Shown here: positions 49,958-62,890 of the stretch, piece after piece
How the letters are laid out: the number at the start of each line of letters is the position of its first letter
Numbering within the stretch: the first letter of the stretch is position 1
Assembly (NCBI GenBank): GCA_945643635.1
Contig: CALZFC010000227.1
Coordinates: 1-64,000 of the forward strand
Direction: 5' to 3'
DNA: 64,000 nt
Source: Allodiplogaster sudhausi
Lineage: Eukaryota; Nematoda; Chromadorea; Rhabditida; Diplogasteridae
Made by a program: the position numbers and the translations under genes
The notes under the pieces: model-generated
What the model saw: the letters and a program-made list of their open reading frames with translations, nothing else
Told to the model about the DNA's origin: nothing
Databases searched by the model: none

Positions 49958-52900
49958 GGTAGAGTTAACGGTAGAGTTAACGGTAGAGTTAACGGTAGAG
50001 TTAACGGTAGAGTTAACGGTAGAGTTAACGGTAGAGTTAACGGTAGAGTTAACGGTAGAGTTAACGGTAGAGTTAACGGTAGAGTTAACGGTAGAGTTAA
50101 CGGTAGAGTTAACGGTAGAGTTAACGGTAGAGTTAACGGTAGAGTTAACGGTAGAGTTAACGGTAGAGTTAACGGTAGAGTTAACGGTAGAGTTAACGGT
50201 AGAGTTAACGGTAGAGTTAACGGTAGAGTTAACGGTAGAGTTAACGGTAGAGTTAACGGTAGAGTTAACGGTAGAGTTAACGGTAGAGTTAACGGTAGAG
50301 TTAACGGTAGAGTTAACGGTAGAGTTAACGGTAGAGTTAACGGTAGAGTTAACGGTAGAGTTAACGGTAGAGTTAACGGTAGAGTTAACGGTAGAGTTAA
50401 CGGTAGAGTTAACGGTAGAGTTAACGGTAGAGTTAACGGTAGAGTTAACGGTAGAGTTAACGGTAGAGTTAACGGTAGAGTTAACGGTAGAGTTAACGGT
50501 AGAGTTAACGGTAGAGTTAACGGTAGAGTTAACGGTAGAGTTAACGGTAGAGTTAACGGTAGAGTTAACGGTAGAGTTAACGGTAGAGTTAACGGTAGAG
50601 TTAACGGTAGAGTTAACGGTAGAGTTAACGGTAGAGTTAACGGTAGAGTTAACGGTAGAGTTAACGGTAGAGTTAACGGTAGAGTTAACGGTAGAGTTAA
50701 CGGTAGAGTTAACGGTAGAGTTAACGGTAGAGTTAACGGTAGAGTTAACGGTAGAGTTAACGGTAGAGTTAACGGTAGAGTTAACGGTAGAGTTAACGGT
50801 AGAGTTAACGGTAGAGTTAACGGTAGAGTTAACGGTAGAGTTAACGGTAGAGTTAACGGTAGAGTTAACGGTAGAGTTAACGGTAGAGTTAACGGTAGAG
50901 TTAACGGTAGAGTTAACGGTAGAGTTAACGGTAGAGTTAACGGTAGAGTTAACGGTAGAGTTAACGGTAGAGTTAACGGTAGAGTTAACGGTAGAGTTAA
51001 CGGTAGAGTTAACGGTAGAGTTAACGGTAGAGTTAACGGTAGAGTTAACGGTAGAGTTAACGGTAGAGTTAACGGTAGAGTTAACGGTAGAGTTAACGGT
51101 AGAGTTAACGGTAGAGTTAACGGTAGAGTTAACGGTAGAGTTAACGGTAGAGTTAACGGTAGAGTTAACGGTAGAGTTAACGGTAGAGTTAACGGTAGAG
51201 TTAACGGTAGAGTTAACGGTAGAGTTAACGGTAGAGTTAACGGTAGAGTTAACGGTAGAGTTAACGGTAGAGTTAACGGTAGAGTTAACGGTAGAGTTAA
51301 CGGTAGAGTTAACGGTAGAGTTAACGGTAGAGTTAACGGTAGAGTTAACGGTAGAGTTAACGGTAGAGTTAACGGTAGAGTTAACGGTAGAGTTAACGGT
51401 AGAGTTAACGGTAGAGTTAACGGTAGAGTTAACGGTAGAGTTAACGGTAGAGTTAACGGTAGAGTTAACGGTAGAGTTAACGGTAGAGTTAACGGTAGAG
51501 TTAACGGTAGAGTTAACGGTAGAGTTAACGGTAGAGTTAACGGTAGAGTTAACGGTAGAGTTAACGGTAGAGTTAACGGTAGAGTTAACGGTAGAGTTAA
51601 CGGTAGAGTTAACGGTAGAGTTAACGGTAGAGTTAACGGTAGAGTTAACGGTAGAGTTAACGGTAGAGTTAACGGTAGAGTTAACGGTAGAGTTAACGGT
51701 AGAGTTAACGGTAGAGTTAACGGTAGAGTTAACGGTAGAGTTAACGGTAGAGTTAACGGTAGAGTTAACGGTAGAGTTAACGGTAGAGTTAACGGTAGAG
51801 TTAACGGTAGAGTTAACGGTAGAGTTAACGGTAGAGTTAACGGTAGAGTTAACGGTAGAGTTAACGGTAGAGTTAACGGTAGAGTTAACGGTAGAGTTAA
51901 CGGTAGAGTTAACGGTAGAGTTAACGGTAGAGTTAACGGTAGAGTTAACGGTAGAGTTAACGGTAGAGTTAACGGTAGAGTTAACGGTAGAGTTAACGGT
52001 AGAGTTAACGGTAGAGTTAACGGTAGAGTTAACGGTAGAGTTAACGGTAGAGTTAACGGTAGAGTTAACGGTAGAGTTAACGGTAGAGTTAACGGTAGAG
52101 TTAACGGTAGAGTTAACGGTAGAGTTAACGGTAGAGTTAACGGTAGAGTTAACGGTAGAGTTAACGGTAGAGTTAACGGTAGAGTTAACGGTAGAGTTAA
52201 CGGTAGAGTTAACGGTAGAGTTAACGGTAGAGTTAACGGTAGAGTTAACGGTAGAGTTAACGGTAGAGTTAACGGTAGAGTTAACGGTAGAGTTAACGGT
52301 AGAGTTAACGGTAGAGTTAACGGTAGAGTTAACGGTAGAGTTAACGGTAGAGTTAACGGTAGAGTTAACGGTAGAGTTAACGGTAGAGTTAACGGTAGAG
52401 TTAACGGTAGAGTTAACGGTAGAGTTAACGGTAGAGTTAACGGTAGAGTTAACGGTAGAGTTAACGGTAGAGTTAACGGTAGAGTTAACGGTAGAGTTAA
52501 CGGTAGAGTTAACGGTAGAGTTAACGGTAGAGTTAACGGTAGAGTTAACGGTAGAGTTAACGGTAGAGTTAACGGTAGAGTTAACGGTAGAGTTAACGGT
52601 AGAGTTAACGGTAGAGTTAACGGTAGAGTTAACGGTAGAGTTAACGGTAGAGTTAACGGTAGAGTTAACGGTAGAGTTAACGGTAGAGTTAACGGTAGAG
52701 TTAACGGTAGAGTTAACGGTAGAGTTAACGGTAGAGTTAACGGTAGAGTTAACGGTAGAGTTAACGGTAGAGTTAACGGTAGAGTTAACGGTAGAGTTAA
52801 CGGTAGAGTTAACGGTAGAGTTAACGGTAGAGTTAACGGTAGAGTTAACGGTAGAGTTAACGGTAGAGTTAACGGTAGAGTTAACGGTAGAGTTAACGGT

Positions 52901-55900
52901 AGAGTTAACGGTAGAGTTAACGGTAGAGTTAACGGTAGAGTTAACGGTAGAGTTAACGGTAGAGTTAACGGTAGAGTTAACGGTAGAGTTAACGGTAGAG
53001 TTAACGGTAGAGTTAACGGTAGAGTTAACGGTAGAGTTAACGGTAGAGTTAACGGTAGAGTTAACGGTAGAGTTAACGGTAGAGTTAACGGTAGAGTTAA
53101 CGGTAGAGTTAACGGTAGAGTTAACGGTAGAGTTAACGGTAGAGTTAACGGTAGAGTTAACGGTAGAGTTAACGGTAGAGTTAACGGTAGAGTTAACGGT
53201 AGAGTTAACGGTAGAGTTAACGGTAGAGTTAACGGTAGAGTTAACGGTAGAGTTAACGGTAGAGTTAACGGTAGAGTTAACGGTAGAGTTAACGGTAGAG
53301 TTAACGGTAGAGTTAACGGTAGAGTTAACGGTAGAGTTAACGGTAGAGTTAACGGTAGAGTTAACGGTAGAGTTAACGGTAGAGTTAACGGTAGAGTTAA
53401 CGGTAGAGTTAACGGTAGAGTTAACGGTAGAGTTAACGGTAGAGTTAACGGTAGAGTTAACGGTAGAGTTAACGGTAGAGTTAACGGTAGAGTTAACGGT
53501 AGAGTTAACGGTAGAGTTAACGGTAGAGTTAACGGTAGAGTTAACGGTAGAGTTAACGGTAGAGTTAACGGTAGAGTTAACGGTAGAGTTAACGGTAGAG
53601 TTAACGGTAGAGTTAACGGTAGAGTTAACGGTAGAGTTAACGGTAGAGTTAACGGTAGAGTTAACGGTAGAGTTAACGGTAGAGTTAACGGTAGAGTTAA
53701 CGGTAGAGTTAACGGTAGAGTTAACGGTAGAGTTAACGGTAGAGTTAACGGTAGAGTTAACGGTAGAGTTAACGGTAGAGTTAACGGTAGAGTTAACGGT
53801 AGAGTTAACGGTAGAGTTAACGGTAGAGTTAACGGTAGAGTTAACGGTAGAGTTAACGGTAGAGTTAACGGTAGAGTTAACGGTAGAGTTAACGGTAGAG
53901 TTAACGGTAGAGTTAACGGTAGAGTTAACGGTAGAGTTAACGGTAGAGTTAACGGTAGAGTTAACGGTAGAGTTAACGGTAGAGTTAACGGTAGAGTTAA
54001 CGGTAGAGTTAACGGTAGAGTTAACGGTAGAGTTAACGGTAGAGTTAACGGTAGAGTTAACGGTAGAGTTAACGGTAGAGTTAACGGTAGAGTTAACGGT
54101 AGAGTTAACGGTAGAGTTAACGGTAGAGTTAACGGTAGAGTTAACGGTAGAGTTAACGGTAGAGTTAACGGTAGAGTTAACGGTAGAGTTAACGGTAGAG
54201 TTAACGGTAGAGTTAACGGTAGAGTTAACGGTAGAGTTAACGGTAGAGTTAACGGTAGAGTTAACGGTAGAGTTAACGGTAGAGTTAACGGTAGAGTTAA
54301 CGGTAGAGTTAACGGTAGAGTTAACGGTAGAGTTAACGGTAGAGTTAACGGTAGAGTTAACGGTAGAGTTAACGGTAGAGTTAACGGTAGAGTTAACGGT
54401 AGAGTTAACGGTAGAGTTAACGGTAGAGTTAACGGTAGAGTTAACGGTAGAGTTAACGGTAGAGTTAACGGTAGAGTTAACGGTAGAGTTAACGGTAGAG
54501 TTAACGGTAGAGTTAACGGTAGAGTTAACGGTAGAGTTAACGGTAGAGTTAACGGTAGAGTTAACGGTAGAGTTAACGGTAGAGTTAACGGTAGAGTTAA
54601 CGGTAGAGTTAACGGTAGAGTTAACGGTAGAGTTAACGGTAGAGTTAACGGTAGAGTTAACGGTAGAGTTAACGGTAGAGTTAACGGTAGAGTTAACGGT
54701 AGAGTTAACGGTAGAGTTAACGGTAGAGTTAACGGTAGAGTTAACGGTAGAGTTAACGGTAGAGTTAACGGTAGAGTTAACGGTAGAGTTAACGGTAGAG
54801 TTAACGGTAGAGTTAACGGTAGAGTTAACGGTAGAGTTAACGGTAGAGTTAACGGTAGAGTTAACGGTAGAGTTAACGGTAGAGTTAACGGTAGAGTTAA
54901 CGGTAGAGTTAACGGTAGAGTTAACGGTAGAGTTAACGGTAGAGTTAACGGTAGAGTTAACGGTAGAGTTAACGGTAGAGTTAACGGTAGAGTTAACGGT
55001 AGAGTTAACGGTAGAGTTAACGGTAGAGTTAACGGTAGAGTTAACGGTAGAGTTAACGGTAGAGTTAACGGTAGAGTTAACGGTAGAGTTAACGGTAGAG
55101 TTAACGGTAGAGTTAACGGTAGAGTTAACGGTAGAGTTAACGGTAGAGTTAACGGTAGAGTTAACGGTAGAGTTAACGGTAGAGTTAACGGTAGAGTTAA
55201 CGGTAGAGTTAACGGTAGAGTTAACGGTAGAGTTAACGGTAGAGTTAACGGTAGAGTTAACGGTAGAGTTAACGGTAGAGTTAACGGTAGAGTTAACGGT
55301 AGAGTTAACGGTAGAGTTAACGGTAGAGTTAACGGTAGAGTTAACGGTAGAGTTAACGGTAGAGTTAACGGTAGAGTTAACGGTAGAGTTAACGGTAGAG
55401 TTAACGGTAGAGTTAACGGTAGAGTTAACGGTAGAGTTAACGGTAGAGTTAACGGTAGAGTTAACGGTAGAGTTAACGGTAGAGTTAACGGTAGAGTTAA
55501 CGGTAGAGTTAACGGTAGAGTTAACGGTAGAGTTAACGGTAGAGTTAACGGTAGAGTTAACGGTAGAGTTAACGGTAGAGTTAACGGTAGAGTTAACGGT
55601 AGAGTTAACGGTAGAGTTAACGGTAGAGTTAACGGTAGAGTTAACGGTAGAGTTAACGGTAGAGTTAACGGTAGAGTTAACGGTAGAGTTAACGGTAGAG
55701 TTAACGGTAGAGTTAACGGTAGAGTTAACGGTAGAGTTAACGGTAGAGTTAACGGTAGAGTTAACGGTAGAGTTAACGGTAGAGTTAACGGTAGAGTTAA
55801 CGGTAGAGTTAACGGTAGAGTTAACGGTAGAGTTAACGGTAGAGTTAACGGTAGAGTTAACGGTAGAGTTAACGGTAGAGTTAACGGTAGAGTTAACGGT

Positions 55901-57690
55901 AGAGTTAACGGTAGAGTTAACGGTAGAGTTAACGGTAGAGTTAACGGTAGAGTTAACGGTAGAGTTAACGGTAGAGTTAACGGTAGAGTTAACGGTAGAG
56001 TTAACGGTAGAGTTAACGGTAGAGTTAACGGTAGAGTTAACGGTAGAGTTAACGGTAGAGTTAACGGTAGAGTTAACGGTAGAGTTAACGGTAGAGTTAA
56101 CGGTAGAGTTAACGGTAGAGTTAACGGTAGAGTTAACGGTAGAGTTAACGGTAGAGTTAACGGTAGAGTTAACGGTAGAGTTAACGGTAGAGTTAACGGT
56201 AGAGTTAACGGTAGAGTTAACGGTAGAGTTAACGGTAGAGTTAACGGTAGAGTTAACGGTAGAGTTAACGGTAGAGTTAACGGTAGAGTTAACGGTAGAG
56301 TTAACGGTAGAGTTAACGGTAGAGTTAACGGTAGAGTTAACGGTAGAGTTAACGGTAGAGTTAACGGTAGAGTTAACGGTAGAGTTAACGGTAGAGTTAA
56401 CGGTAGAGTTAACGGTAGAGTTAACGGTAGAGTTAACGGTAGAGTTAACGGTAGAGTTAACGGTAGAGTTAACGGTAGAGTTAACGGTAGAGTTAACGGT
56501 AGAGTTAACGGTAGAGTTAACGGTAGAGTTAACGGTAGAGTTAACGGTAGAGTTAACGGTAGAGTTAACGGTAGAGTTAACGGTAGAGTTAACGGTAGAG
56601 TTAACGGTAGAGTTAACGGTAGAGTTAACGGTAGAGTTAACGGTAGAGTTAACGGTAGAGTTAACGGTAGAGTTAACGGTAGAGTTAACGGTAGAGTTAA
56701 CGGTAGAGTTAACGGTAGAGTTAACGGTAGAGTTAACGGTAGAGTTAACGGTAGAGTTAACGGTAGAGTTAACGGTAGAGTTAACGGTAGAGTTAACGGT
56801 AGAGTTAACGGTAGAGTTAACGGTAGAGTTAACGGTAGAGTTAACGGTAGAGTTAACGGTAGAGTTAACGGTAGAGTTAACGGTAGAGTTAACGGTAGAG
56901 TTAACGGTAGAGTTAACGGTAGAGTTAACGGTAGAGTTAACGGTAGAGTTAACGGTAGAGTTAACGGTAGAGTTAACGGTAGAGTTAACGGTAGAGTTAA
57001 CGGTAGAGTTAACGGTAGAGTTAACGGTAGAGTTAACGGTAGAGTTAACGGTAGAGTTAACGGTAGAGTTAACGGTAGAGTTAACGGTAGAGTTAACGGT
57101 AGAGTTAACGGTAGAGTTAACGGTAGAGTTAACGGTAGAGTTAACGGTAGAGTTAACGGTAGAGTTAACGGTAGAGTTAACGGTAGAGTTAACGGTAGAG
57201 TTAACGGTAGAGTTAACGGTAGAGTTAACGGTAGAGTTAACGGTAGAGTTAACGGTAGAGTTAACGGTAGAGTTAACGGTAGAGTTAACGGTAGAGTTAA
57301 CGGTAGAGTTAACGGTAGAGTTAACGGTAGAGTTAACGGTAGAGTTAACGGTAGAGTTAACGGTAGAGTTAACGGTAGAGTTAACGGTAGAGTTAACGGT
57401 AGAGTTAACGGTAGAGTTAACGGTAGAGTTAACGGTAGAGTTAACGGTAGAGTTAACGGTAGAGTTAACGGTAGAGTTAACGGTAGAGTTAACGGTAGAG
57501 TTAACGGTAGAGTTAACGGTAGAGTTAACGGTAGAGTTAACGGTAGAGTTAACGGTAGAGTTAACGGTAGAGTTAACGGTAGAGTTAACGGTAGAGTTAA
57601 CGGTAGAGTTAACGGTAGAGTTAACGGTAGAGTTAACGGTAGAGTTAACGGTAGAGTTAACGGTAGAGTTAACGGTAGAGTTAACGGTAG
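49952..57690 (+). repeat. Perfect run, about 645 units
   Basis: This is an uninterrupted 7.7 kb run between the 7-bp deletion at 49951/49952 and the GAGAG junction at 57691. It is the last fully uniform stretch before the right variable zone. Confidence 0.88.
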
Positions 57691-57696
57691 AGAGTT
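57687..57696 (+). repeat. GAGAG junction, +2 or -10 bp
   Basis: GGTAGAGAGTTAAC replaces GGTAGAGTTAAC: either a GA duplication or a 10-bp deletion; the phase cannot tell them apart. It marks the end of the core. The same form recurs at 63408 and 63481. Confidence 0.87.
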
Positions 57697-59799
57697 AACG
57701 GTAGAGTTAACGGTAGAGTTAACGGTAGAGTTAACGGTAGAGTTAACGGTAGAGTTAACGGTAGAGTTAACGGTAGAGTTAACGGTAGAGTTAACGGTAG
57801 AGTTAACGGTAGAGTTAACGGTAGAGTTAACGGTAGAGTTAACGGTAGAGTTAACGGTAGAGTTAACGGTAGAGTTAACGGTAGAGTTAACGGTAGAGTT
57901 AACGGTAGAGTTAACGGTAGAGTTAACGGTAGAGTTAACGGTAGAGTTAACGGTAGAGTTAAAGGTAGAGTTAACGGTAGAGTTAACGGTAGAGTTAACG
58001 GTAGAGTTAACGGTAGAGTTAACGGTAGAGTTAACGGTAGAGTTAACGGTAGAGTTAACGGTAGAGTTAACGGTAGAGTTAACGGTAGAGTTAACGGTAG
58101 AGTTAACGGTAGAGTTAACGGTAGAGTTAACGGTAGAGTTAACGGTAGAGTTAACGGTAGAGTTAACGGTAGAGTTAACGGTAGAGTTAACGGTAGAGTT
58201 AACGGTAGAGTTAACGGTAGAGTTAACGGTAGAGTTAACGGTAGAGTTAACGGTAGAGTTAACGGTAGAGTTAACGGTAGAGTTAACGGTAGAGTTAACG
58301 GTAGAGTTAACGGTAGAGTTAACGGTAGAGTTAACGGTAGAGTTAACGGTAGAGTTAACGGTAGAGTTAACGGTAGAGTTAACGGTAGAGTTAACGGTAG
58401 AGTTAACGGTAGAGTTAACGGTAGAGTTAACGGTAGAGTTAACGGTAGAGTTAACGGTAGAGTTAACGGTAGAGTTAACGGTAGAGTTAACGGTAGAGTT
58501 AACGGTAGAGTTAAAGGTAGAGTTAACGGTAGAGTTAACGGTAGAGTTAACGGTAGAGTTAACGGTAGAGTTAACGGTAGAGTTAACGGTAGAGTTAACG
58601 GTAGAGTTAACGGTAGAGTTAACGGTAGAGTTAACGGTAGAGTTAACGGTAGAGTTAACGGTAGAGTTAACGGTAGAGTTAACGGTAGAGTTAACGGTAG
58701 AGTTAACGGTAGAGTTAACGGTAGAGTTAACGGTAGAGTTAACGGTAGAGTTAACGGTAGAGTTAACGGTAGAGTTAACGGTAGAGTTAACGGTAGAGTT
58801 AACGGTAGAGTTAACGGTAGAGTTAACGGTAGAGTTAACGGTAGAGTTAACGGTAGAGTTAACGGTAGAGTTAACGGTAGAGTTAACGGTAGAGTTAACG
58901 GTAGAGTTAACGGTAGAGTTAACGGTAGAGTTAACGGTAGAGTTAACGGTAGAGTTAACGGTAGAGTTAACGGTAGAGTTAACGGTAGAGTTAACGGTAG
59001 AGTTAACGGTAGAGTTAACGGTAGAGTTAACGGTAGAGTTAACGGTAGAGTTAACGGTAGAGTTAACGGTAGAGTTAACGGTAGAGTTAACGGTAGAGTT
59101 AACGGTAGAGTTAACGGTAGAGTTAACGGTAGAGTTAACGGTAGAGTTAACGGTAGAGTTAACGGTAGAGTTAACGGTAGAGTTAACGGTAGAGTTAACG
59201 GTAGAGTTAACGGTAGAGTTAACGGTAGAGTTAACGTAGAGTTAACGGTAGAGTTAACGGTAGAGTTAACGGTAGAGTTAACGGTAGAGTTAACGGTAGA
59301 GTTAACGGTAGAGTTAACGGTAGAGTTAACGGTAGAGTTAACGGTAGAGTTAACGGTAGAGTTAAACGGTAGAGTTAACGGTAGAGTTAACGGTAGAGTT
59401 AACGGTAGAGTTAACGGTAGAGTTAACGGTAGAGTTAACGGTAGAGTTAACGGTAGAGTTAACGGTAGAGTTAACGGTAGAGTTAAGGTAGAGTTAACGG
59501 TAGAGTTAACGGTAGAGTTAACGGTAGAGTTAACGGGTAGAGTTAACGGTAGAGTTAACGGTAGAGTTAACGGTAGAGTTAACGGTAGAGTTAACGGTAG
59601 AGTTAACGGTAGAGTTAACGGTAGAGTTAAAGGTAGAGTTAACGGTAGAGTTAACGGTAGAGTTAACGGTAGAGTTAACGGTAGAGTTAACGGTAGAGTT
59701 AACGGTAGAGTTAACGGTAGAGTTAACGGTAGAGTTAAAGGTAGAGTTAACGGTAGAGTTAACGGTAGAGTTAAAGGTAGAGTTAACGGTAGAGTTAAC

Positions 59800-60010
59800 G
59801 GTAGTAGAGTTAACGGTAGAGTTAACGGTAGAGTTAACGGTAGAGTTAACGGTAGAGTTAGTAGAGTTGAGTTAACGGTAGAGTTAACGGTAGGACGGGT
59901 AGAGTTAACGGTAGAGTTAAAGGTAGAGTAACGGTAGAGTTAACGGTAGAGTTAAGGTAAGTTAACGGTAGAGTTAAAGGTAGAGTTAACGGTTAGTACG
60001 TGTAGTTAAC
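59800..60010 (+). repeat. Most degraded patch of the array
   Basis: Roughly ten irregularities in about 200 bp: GTAGTAGAG near 59801, GTTAGTAGAGTTGAG at 59857-59871, TAGGACGGGTAG at 59891-59902, GAGTAACGG, GTTAAGGTAAG, and GGTTAGTACGTGTAG at 59991-60005. It holds the only TTG (59868) and one of the two GTG triplets I noticed. After 60010 the array becomes regular again for about 290 bp, apart from one extra A at about 60046. Confidence 0.8.
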
Positions 60011-62730
60011 GGTAGAGTTAACGGTAGAGTTAACGGTAGAGTTAAACGGTAGAGTTAACGGTAGAGTTAACGGTAGAGTTAACGGTAGAGTTAACGGTAG
60101 AGTTAACGGTAGAGTTAACGGTAGAGTTAACGGTAGAGTTAACGGTAGAGTTAACGGTAGAGTTAACGGTAGAGTTAACGGTAGAGTTAACGGTAGAGTT
60201 AACGGTAGAGTTAACGGTAGAGTTAACGGTAGAGTTAACGGTAGAGTTAACGGTAGAGTTAACGGTAGAGTTAACGGTAGAGTTAACGGTAGAGTTAACG
60301 GTAGAGTTAAAGTAGAGTTAACGGTAGAGTTAACGGTAGAGTTAACGGTAAGAGTTAACGGTAGAGTTAACGGTAGAGTTAACGGTAGAGTTAACGGTAG
60401 AGTTAACGGTAGAGTTAACGTAGAGTTAACGGTAGAGTTAAGGTAGAGTTAACGGTAGAGTTAACGGTAGAGTTAACGGTAGAGTTAACGGTAGAGTTAA
60501 CGGTAGAGTTAACGGTAGAGTTAACGGTAGAGTTAACGGTAGAGTTAACGGTAGAGTTAACGGTAGAGTTAACGGTAGAGTTAACGGTAGAGTTAACGGT
60601 AGAGTTAACGGTAGAGTTAACGGTAGAGTTAACGGTAGAGTTAACGGTAGAGTTAACGGTAGAGTTAACGGTAGAGTTAACGGTAGAGTTAACGGTAGAG
60701 TTAACGGTAGAGTTAACGGTAGAGTTAACGGTAGAGTTAACGGTAGAGTTAAGTAGAGTTAACGGTAGAGTTAACGGTAGAGTAACGGTAGAGTTAACGG
60801 TAGAGTTAACGGTAGAGTTAACGGTAGAGTTAACGGTAGAGTTAACGGTAGAGTTAACGGTAGAGTTAACGGTAGAGTTAACGGTAGAGTTAACGGTAGA
60901 GTTAACGGTAGAGTTAACGGTAGAGTTAAACGGTAGAGTTAACGGTAGAGTTAACGGTAGAGTTAACGGTAGAGTTAACGGTAGAGTTAACGGTAGAGTT
61001 AACGGTAGAGTTAACGGTAGAGTTAACGGTAGAGTTAACGGTAGAGTTAACGGTAGAGTTAACGGTAGAGTTAACGGTAGAGTTAACGGTAGAGTTAACG
61101 GTAGAGTTAACGGTAGAGTTAACGGTAGAGTTAACGGTAGAGTTAACGGTAGAGTTAACGGTAGAGTTAACGGTAGAGTTAACGGTAGAGTTAACGGTAG
61201 AGTTAACGGTAGAGTTAACGGTAGAGTTAACGGTAGAGTTAACGGTAGAGTTAAACGGTAGAGTTAACGGTAGAGTTAACGGTAGAGTTAACGGTAGAGT
61301 TAACGGTAGAGTTAACGGTAGAGTTAACGGTAGAGTTAACGGTAGAGTTTAACGGTAGAGTTAACGGTAGAGTTAAAGGTAGAGTTAACGGTAGAGTTAA
61401 CGGTAGAGTTAAAGGTAGAGTTAACGGTAGAGTTAACGGTAGAGTTAACGGTAGAGTTAACGGTAGAGTTAACGGTAGAGTTAACGGTAGAGTTAACGGT
61501 AGAGTTAACGGTAGAGTTAACGGTAGAGTTAACGGTAGAGTTAACGGTAGAGTTAACGGTAGAGTTAACGGTAGAGTTAACGGTAGAGTTAACGGTAGAG
61601 TTAACGGTAGAGTTAACGGTAGAGTTAACGGTAGAGTTAACGGTAGAGTTAACGGTAGAGTTAACGGTAGAGTTAACGGTAGAGTTAACGGTAGAGTTAA
61701 CGGTAGAGTTAACGGTAGAGTTAACGGTAGAGTAAAGGTAGAGTTAACGGTAGAGTTAACGGTAGAGTTAACGGTAGAGTTAACGGTAGAGTTAACGGTA
61801 GAGTTAACGGTAGAGTTAACGGTAGAGTTAACGGTAGAGTTAACGGTAGAGTTAACGGTAGAGTTAACGGTAGAGTTAACGGTAGAGTAAGGTAGAGTTA
61901 ACGGTAGAGTTAACGGTAGAGTTAACGGTAGAGTTAACGGTAGAGTTAAAGTAGAGTTAACGGTAGAGTTAACGGTAGAGTTAACGGTAGAGTTAACGGT
62001 AGAGTTAACGGTAGAGTTAACGGTAGAGTTAACGGTAGAGTTAAAGTAGAGTTAACGGTAGAGTTAACGGTAGAGTTAACGGTAGAGTTAACGGTAGAGT
62101 TAACGGTAGAGTTAACGGTAGAGTTAACGGTAGAGTTAACGGTAGAGTTAACGTAGAGTTAACGGTAGAGTTAACGGTAGAGTTAACGGTAGAGTTAACG
62201 GTAGAGTTAACGGTAGAGTTAACGGTAGAGTTAACGGTAGAGTTAACGGTAGAGTTAACGGTAGAGTTAACGGTAGAGTTAACGGTAGAGTTAACGGTAG
62301 AGTTAACGGTAGAGTTAACGGTAGAGTTAACGGTAGAGTTAACGGTAGAGTTAACGGTAGAGTTAACGGTAGAGTTAACGGTAGAGTTAAAGGTAGAGTT
62401 AACGGTAGAGTTAACGGTAGAGTTAACGGTAGAGTTAACGGTAGAGTTAACGGTAGAGTTAACGGTAGAGTTAACGGTAGAGTTAACGGTAGAGTTAACG
62501 GTAGAGTTAAGGTAGAGTTAACGGTAGAGTTAACGGTAGAGTTAACGGTAGAGTTAACGGTAGAGTTAACGGTAGAGTAACGGTAGAGTTAACGGTAGAG
62601 TTAACGGTAGAGTTAACGGTAGAGTTAACGGTAGAGTTAACGGTAGAGTTAACGGTAGAGTTAAAGGTAGAGTTAACGGTAGAGTTAACGGTAGAGTTAA
62701 CGGTAGAGTTAACGGTAGAGTTAACGGTAG

Positions 62731-62772
62731 AGTAAAGGTAGAGTTAAGGTAGAGTTAACGGTAGAGTTAAAC
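62731..62772 (+). repeat. Three altered units in a row
   Basis: GAGTAAAGGTA (T lost, C8 to A), GAGTTAAGGTA (C8 lost) and, after a normal unit, GAGTTAAACGG (extra A). They are grouped within 42 bp. Confidence 0.75.
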
Positions 62773-62870
62773 GGTAGAGTTAACGGTAGAGTTAACGGTA
62801 GAGTTAAAGGTAGAGTTAAAGGTAGAGTTAACGGTAGAGTTAACGGTAGAGTTAACGGTAGAGTTAACGG

Positions 62871-62890
62871 TAGAGTTAAAGGTGGTAGAG
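62871..62890 (+). repeat. C8-to-A unit with GGT insertion
   Basis: GAGTTAAAGGTGGTAGAG carries C8 to A at 62880 and three extra bases (GGT). The insertion creates a GTG at 62882. That triplet is the only reason a nominal 138-codon reading frame exists here (see rejected items). Confidence 0.8.

Larger units (their letters stand above)
5934..57690 (+). repeat. Homogeneous core of the array
   Basis: About 4,310 units with only some 15 interruptions that I can find, at 7997, 8277, 8369, 9664, 20671, 21894, 22553, 27927, 27937, 30329, 35616, 43923, 46791, 49951 and, closing it, 57691. That is about one per 3.4 kb, against about one per 105 bp in the zones on either side. All are indels; I noticed no isolated base substitution. 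Only two (20671 and 21894) are single-base changes in the GG doublet. The rest remove 2-7 bases of a unit, or add 2. Such uniformity means either very recent amplification and homogenisation or consensus smoothing during assembly. Confidence 0.9.

Noticed and set aside
5934..57690. Regular higher-order repeat in the core
   Set aside because: Intervals between interruptions (about 11.0, 1.2, 0.7, 5.4, 2.4, 5.3, 8.3, 2.9, 3.2 and 7.7 kb) show no common period, and the order of junction types does not repeat.
60000..60005. GTG triplet as a possible start codon
   Set aside because: It is followed at once by TAG, inside a degraded patch.
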